Source of the DNA: Antrodiella citrinella
Taxonomy: Eukaryota > Basidiomycota > Agaricomycetes > Polyporales > Steccherinaceae
Direction of reading: 5' to 3'
DNA length: 45,420 nt
NCBI GenBank assembly: GCA_004802725.1
Contig: SGPM01000186.1
Coordinates: 1-45,420 of the forward strand
Part shown: positions 43,301-45,420 of the stretch, piece by piece
Layout of the letters: each line of letters opens with the position of its first letter
Position numbering within the stretch: the stretch's first letter is position 1
Notes under the pieces: generated by a model
Told to the model about the DNA's origin: nothing
Seen by the model: only the letters and a program-made list of their open reading frames with translations
Database searches by the model: none
Program-made: the position numbers and the translations under genes

Positions 43301-45153
43301 TAGCACGTACTTCAGCATGACTACAGGCAAACTCTGCNAACCGAGGCTTCTGTTTAACTTGACGCTTCGTTTGCAAGAGAGCTGCCTGAGCAGCTGAACC
43401 CGTTGAGTCAAAGGTGATGCTCGGATCCGAAATCATTGCTTGTGATTGAAGTTGGATGGAACGCTCCGACACCATTTCCTACTCCGGCATCAGACAAGAG
43501 GACGAAAACGCGCGGAGGAAATCACACCAAAATAAAGCTAGTATCGAGAGGCTGGTCTCGCTCGTTCCTCAGCTGTAGCCAAGGTNATCAATTTTACATN
43601 TGGGATTNACACGGTAGACNGGAGCGTACCTTGGACGGACAGATATTTTGCAAGAGAGGCTTATACCCACATTTCCCATGATGCCATATAAGTTGTTCCA
43701 AACGGCTGAGGGCAGGCTTTACTCTCTTCGGAGTCTTGATCGAACCTAAAGCCTATTNTACCTGCAATCAGNCTCCATACACACAAGCCCAACAGCGAGA
43801 ATAACCTTGATTTGCTGTTCCCTGTCCGAGTAATCAGGCAGCCTGTGCGCGCTGAACGCACTCGGAGCGACGACGAAAGGGTTCGGCAGGCCAAACTGTC
43901 GTGGAAACACATATTTCGCTAGATGTCGTGCATGCTCAGCTTGCTCGCGGGGATCTGGGTCTACCCATGCTGCGCGAAGGTTTTCGGGTTTGAGATGTTT
44001 GGACGGGTGAATGCGGTTCAAGATGTCTGTGGGATCATGGTAANGTGAGTGGCGAAAGTGGGAGAGCAGGAGCTGCAAGCTCACGAGTGGGAGATAACCC
44101 GATGACGACCAGGTTCGTATGAGTGACGAAATGTGGGCGGTAGTAAAATAGTCGGGATCGGACAACGGGAATGTCAACAGGAGTTCTCCTGTACACTAGG
44201 TATGAGCGAGACTACATACTGACGACGACGNCGATATATCTCGCCTTGTGTTGTCTGTAGCATTGTTCANCACTACGANTGTCGACGGTCCTGTCTTCGC
44301 CCGTTTCGCTGCTGGCACCTCGTGTGTTGGACCCATGGCTTGTAATTTCCTCTTGACACTATGTCGAGGATCNGCGGCCTCTTCAGGTCCGTGAGCCTGA
44401 TTCATAGGCCGAAATGTGGACGCAAGCACTGGAGGTCTGCGATGAACGATAGGTTCGCCGGTCATTTGACAAAAACATCCATTGGGAAGCGATATAAACA
44501 GATAGGTCTCCGTGAGCAGATGAAACATAGCATCCTCTCCTATTCTACAGCAGAAGCAAACACATCAGAACATGGGAGACGACTTGGNTAAATGTGTGCA
44601 ACATGCCTTTGGAAAAGACAATCCCACTCTGACGCATGCAGAGCAGTCACAATCGTGTTGAGGAAGTAGTTCGTTACGTTGACAGGGTTTCCGCTCCTTT
44701 GGAATTTCTGCAGAAAAAGAGTGCGCATAGTCAGGAATGCTGTCAGTTATGATGTGTTCTGGTTGTCACGCACGTTGAGTCTGTATCCTGCCGTCAACAC
44801 GTCCGACAGTTTCCCTTTCGTCTTCATGAGCAGATTCCTCTGCGCACGTTCAATCAACTAAATGAGCACAATCTCCATCTTAGCACACCGTTTGTGNCTT
44901 GTCAAAAAACAACTGAACCTACCTCGCGTAGAGGAATCATAGGAGGTATNGCCTTGAACTTCGCGCTCGGGGGTTCTTGAGAGCTTCCGACGACGGCCTT
45001 TGTCAGAAGCGTCCGATACATGATAGTATCAGTCTCGTGGGTCAAGAACCTCGCATCTTCGCGTCCTGTTTGTAAGGCCTTGACGAGATACTGCTGGACG
45101 GTCAAGACGGAGGGNTAGTAAGAGCGCAGGAGATCTGTCGTGAGTGTCGACAT
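40345..45153 (-). CDS. TERT: Telomerase reverse transcriptase (TERT)
   Basis: Exons: 45153-44923, 44857-44774, 44707-44607, 44544 to an unresolved end (44277 or 44220), 44195-43781, 43745-43630, 43572-43528, 43478-43311, 43256-43169, 43114-42897, 42834-42703, 42648-42529, 42467-42393, 42340-42231, 42173-42077, 42024-41937, 41875-41802, 41743-41669, 41617-41489, 41438-41354, 41300-41205, 41137-41060, 41007-40771, 40715-40601, 40516-40345; about 1140-1157 residues. TEN domain: LLRSY.PSVLTVQQYL and EDAMFHLLTETYLFI. RNA-binding part: KYVFPRQFGL, TPKRVKPAL...C (CP), KVVIPLALWGS (QFP), TFYVTESSAFRNKVLYFR (T). RT: RLLPKETGVRPIVNLRRK (1, 2), YFVKVDVQACFDTI (A), YYRQTVGIPQGSVLSTILC (B'), LLRLVDDYLLVT (C), PEYGCFISKEK (D), FPWCGYLINMRDLSVSVDYS (E). 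All three catalytic Asp are present. It extends chromosome ends by copying telomerase RNA. Ns hide about ten residues; none forces a stop. Confidence 0.95.
43746..43780 (-). other. 35-nt intron in TERT
   Basis: GTATGG to CTTTAG joins CTT GTG T to GT TCG ATC AAG ACT CCG and restores the CP motif KTPKRVK. An alternative donor 33 nt upstream (AAG then GTTATT) would give the wrong phase. Two Ns inside make the length slightly uncertain. Confidence 0.55.
44545..44606 (-). other. GC-AG intron in TERT
   Basis: CAA AG is followed by GCATGT and the intron ends TGCTGTAG; the join gives LFQRIGEDAMFHLL, the expected TEN-domain run. No GT donor in the area gives this frame. Confidence 0.75.
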
Positions 45154-45420
45154 NGTGTTTCGTGTTGAACGGGTCGTAATGTCGTGATGCTTGAGGACGG
45201 TCAAGTCATACGTCGTGTNATATANAGAGAGCTCGTCAAGTTAAGACTCAGAGAGAGGATATCATGGATGTCAAATTGTTTGTCGCTCGCACGACTNNTA
45301 AAGGTGAGAAACACAAGAGAAACAACTGACAACGCGCGCGACGCGCCGAGTCGCGTCGCGTCACAAAGCACGTGCCACAACTTTGACCTATTTTTCACTA
45401 NTGNAGTCANNNAATGANGT
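45154..45420. other. Upstream region of TERT, N-rich window end
   Basis: The region 5' of the TERT ATG. The frame is open a short way upstream but without an ATG. A CGCGCGACGCG-type GC tract lies near 45335-45360. The last bases contain runs of N, typical of a sequence end. No gene is seen. Confidence 0.5.

Noticed and set aside
44196..44219. 24-nt intron in TERT
   Set aside because: Shorter than any spliceosomal intron I can accept; treated as an unresolved junction.
40345..45153. TERT as a pseudogene because of N-containing codons and broken frames
   Set aside because: Every N codon can be a sense codon (for example TAN as Tyr in LLRSY), and all motifs and catalytic Asp residues are present once introns are removed.
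1..45420. CRISPR arrays, rRNA, tRNA genes
   Set aside because: No regularly spaced repeats, no rRNA-like stretches and no convincing tRNA T-loop with a matching cloverleaf were found by eye.

Overview
The window looks like basidiomycete nuclear DNA, most likely from a mushroom-forming fungus (Agaricomycetes). Genes are dense on both strands and are split by many short introns, mostly 49-60 nt with GT-AG ends. Several protein types are ones I associate with Agaricomycetes: single-pass YxGxW membrane proteins, a triple-repeat PTP-like phytase (paladin) protein and a Tad-like non-LTR retrotransposon. I rebuilt the exons by eye. For every multi-exon gene except one TERT junction, the summed exon length is a multiple of three and each join keeps the conserved reading frame. 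Organism rank and all functions are inferred from motifs; nothing was searched.

Layout. 1-4730 (-): a non-LTR retrotransposon with intact ORF2 (endonuclease, reverse transcriptase, RNase H) and only the C-terminal part of ORF1. 5325-8363 (-) and 9007-10689 (+): phosphoketolase and acetate kinase, head to head, the two enzymes that turn xylulose-5-P or fructose-6-P into acetyl-P and then acetate plus ATP. 10946-12283 and 12908-14397 (-): a tandem pair of related single-pass membrane proteins. 15084-21102 (+): a 30-exon paladin-like protein with three CX5R repeats. 22029-23454 (-): a Mid2-like surface protein with an SPGP-repeat tail. 24115-26974 (-) and 27324-29884 (+): a vacuolar amino-acid transporter of the Avt3/4 type and the GATOR1 subunit Npr3, head to head. 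29950-30965 (-): an NAD-dependent epimerase. 31513-33172 (-): a coiled-coil protein resembling basidiomycete Ncp1. 33400-34759 (-) and 34901-37004 (+): a Shewanella-like metallophosphatase and a DCAF4-like WD protein with only 141 bp between starts. 37268-38932 (-): a homeodomain-like protein. 39179-39870 (-): glutathione peroxidase with a possible mitochondrial long form. 40345-45153 (-): the telomerase reverse transcriptase catalytic subunit, about 25 exons.

Two neighbour pairs make functional sense: phosphoketolase with acetate kinase (one pathway), and Avt3 with Npr3 (vacuolar amino-acid export and amino-acid signalling to TORC1). The most unusual details are a GT-AA intron in phosphoketolase, very short introns (31 and 35 nt), two GC-AG introns, an 8-nt exon in paladin, a TATA box lying inside the presequence of the peroxidase, and overlapping ATGATTAG stop/start codons in the retrotransposon. 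Single N bases are rare up to 31 kb and frequent after it.
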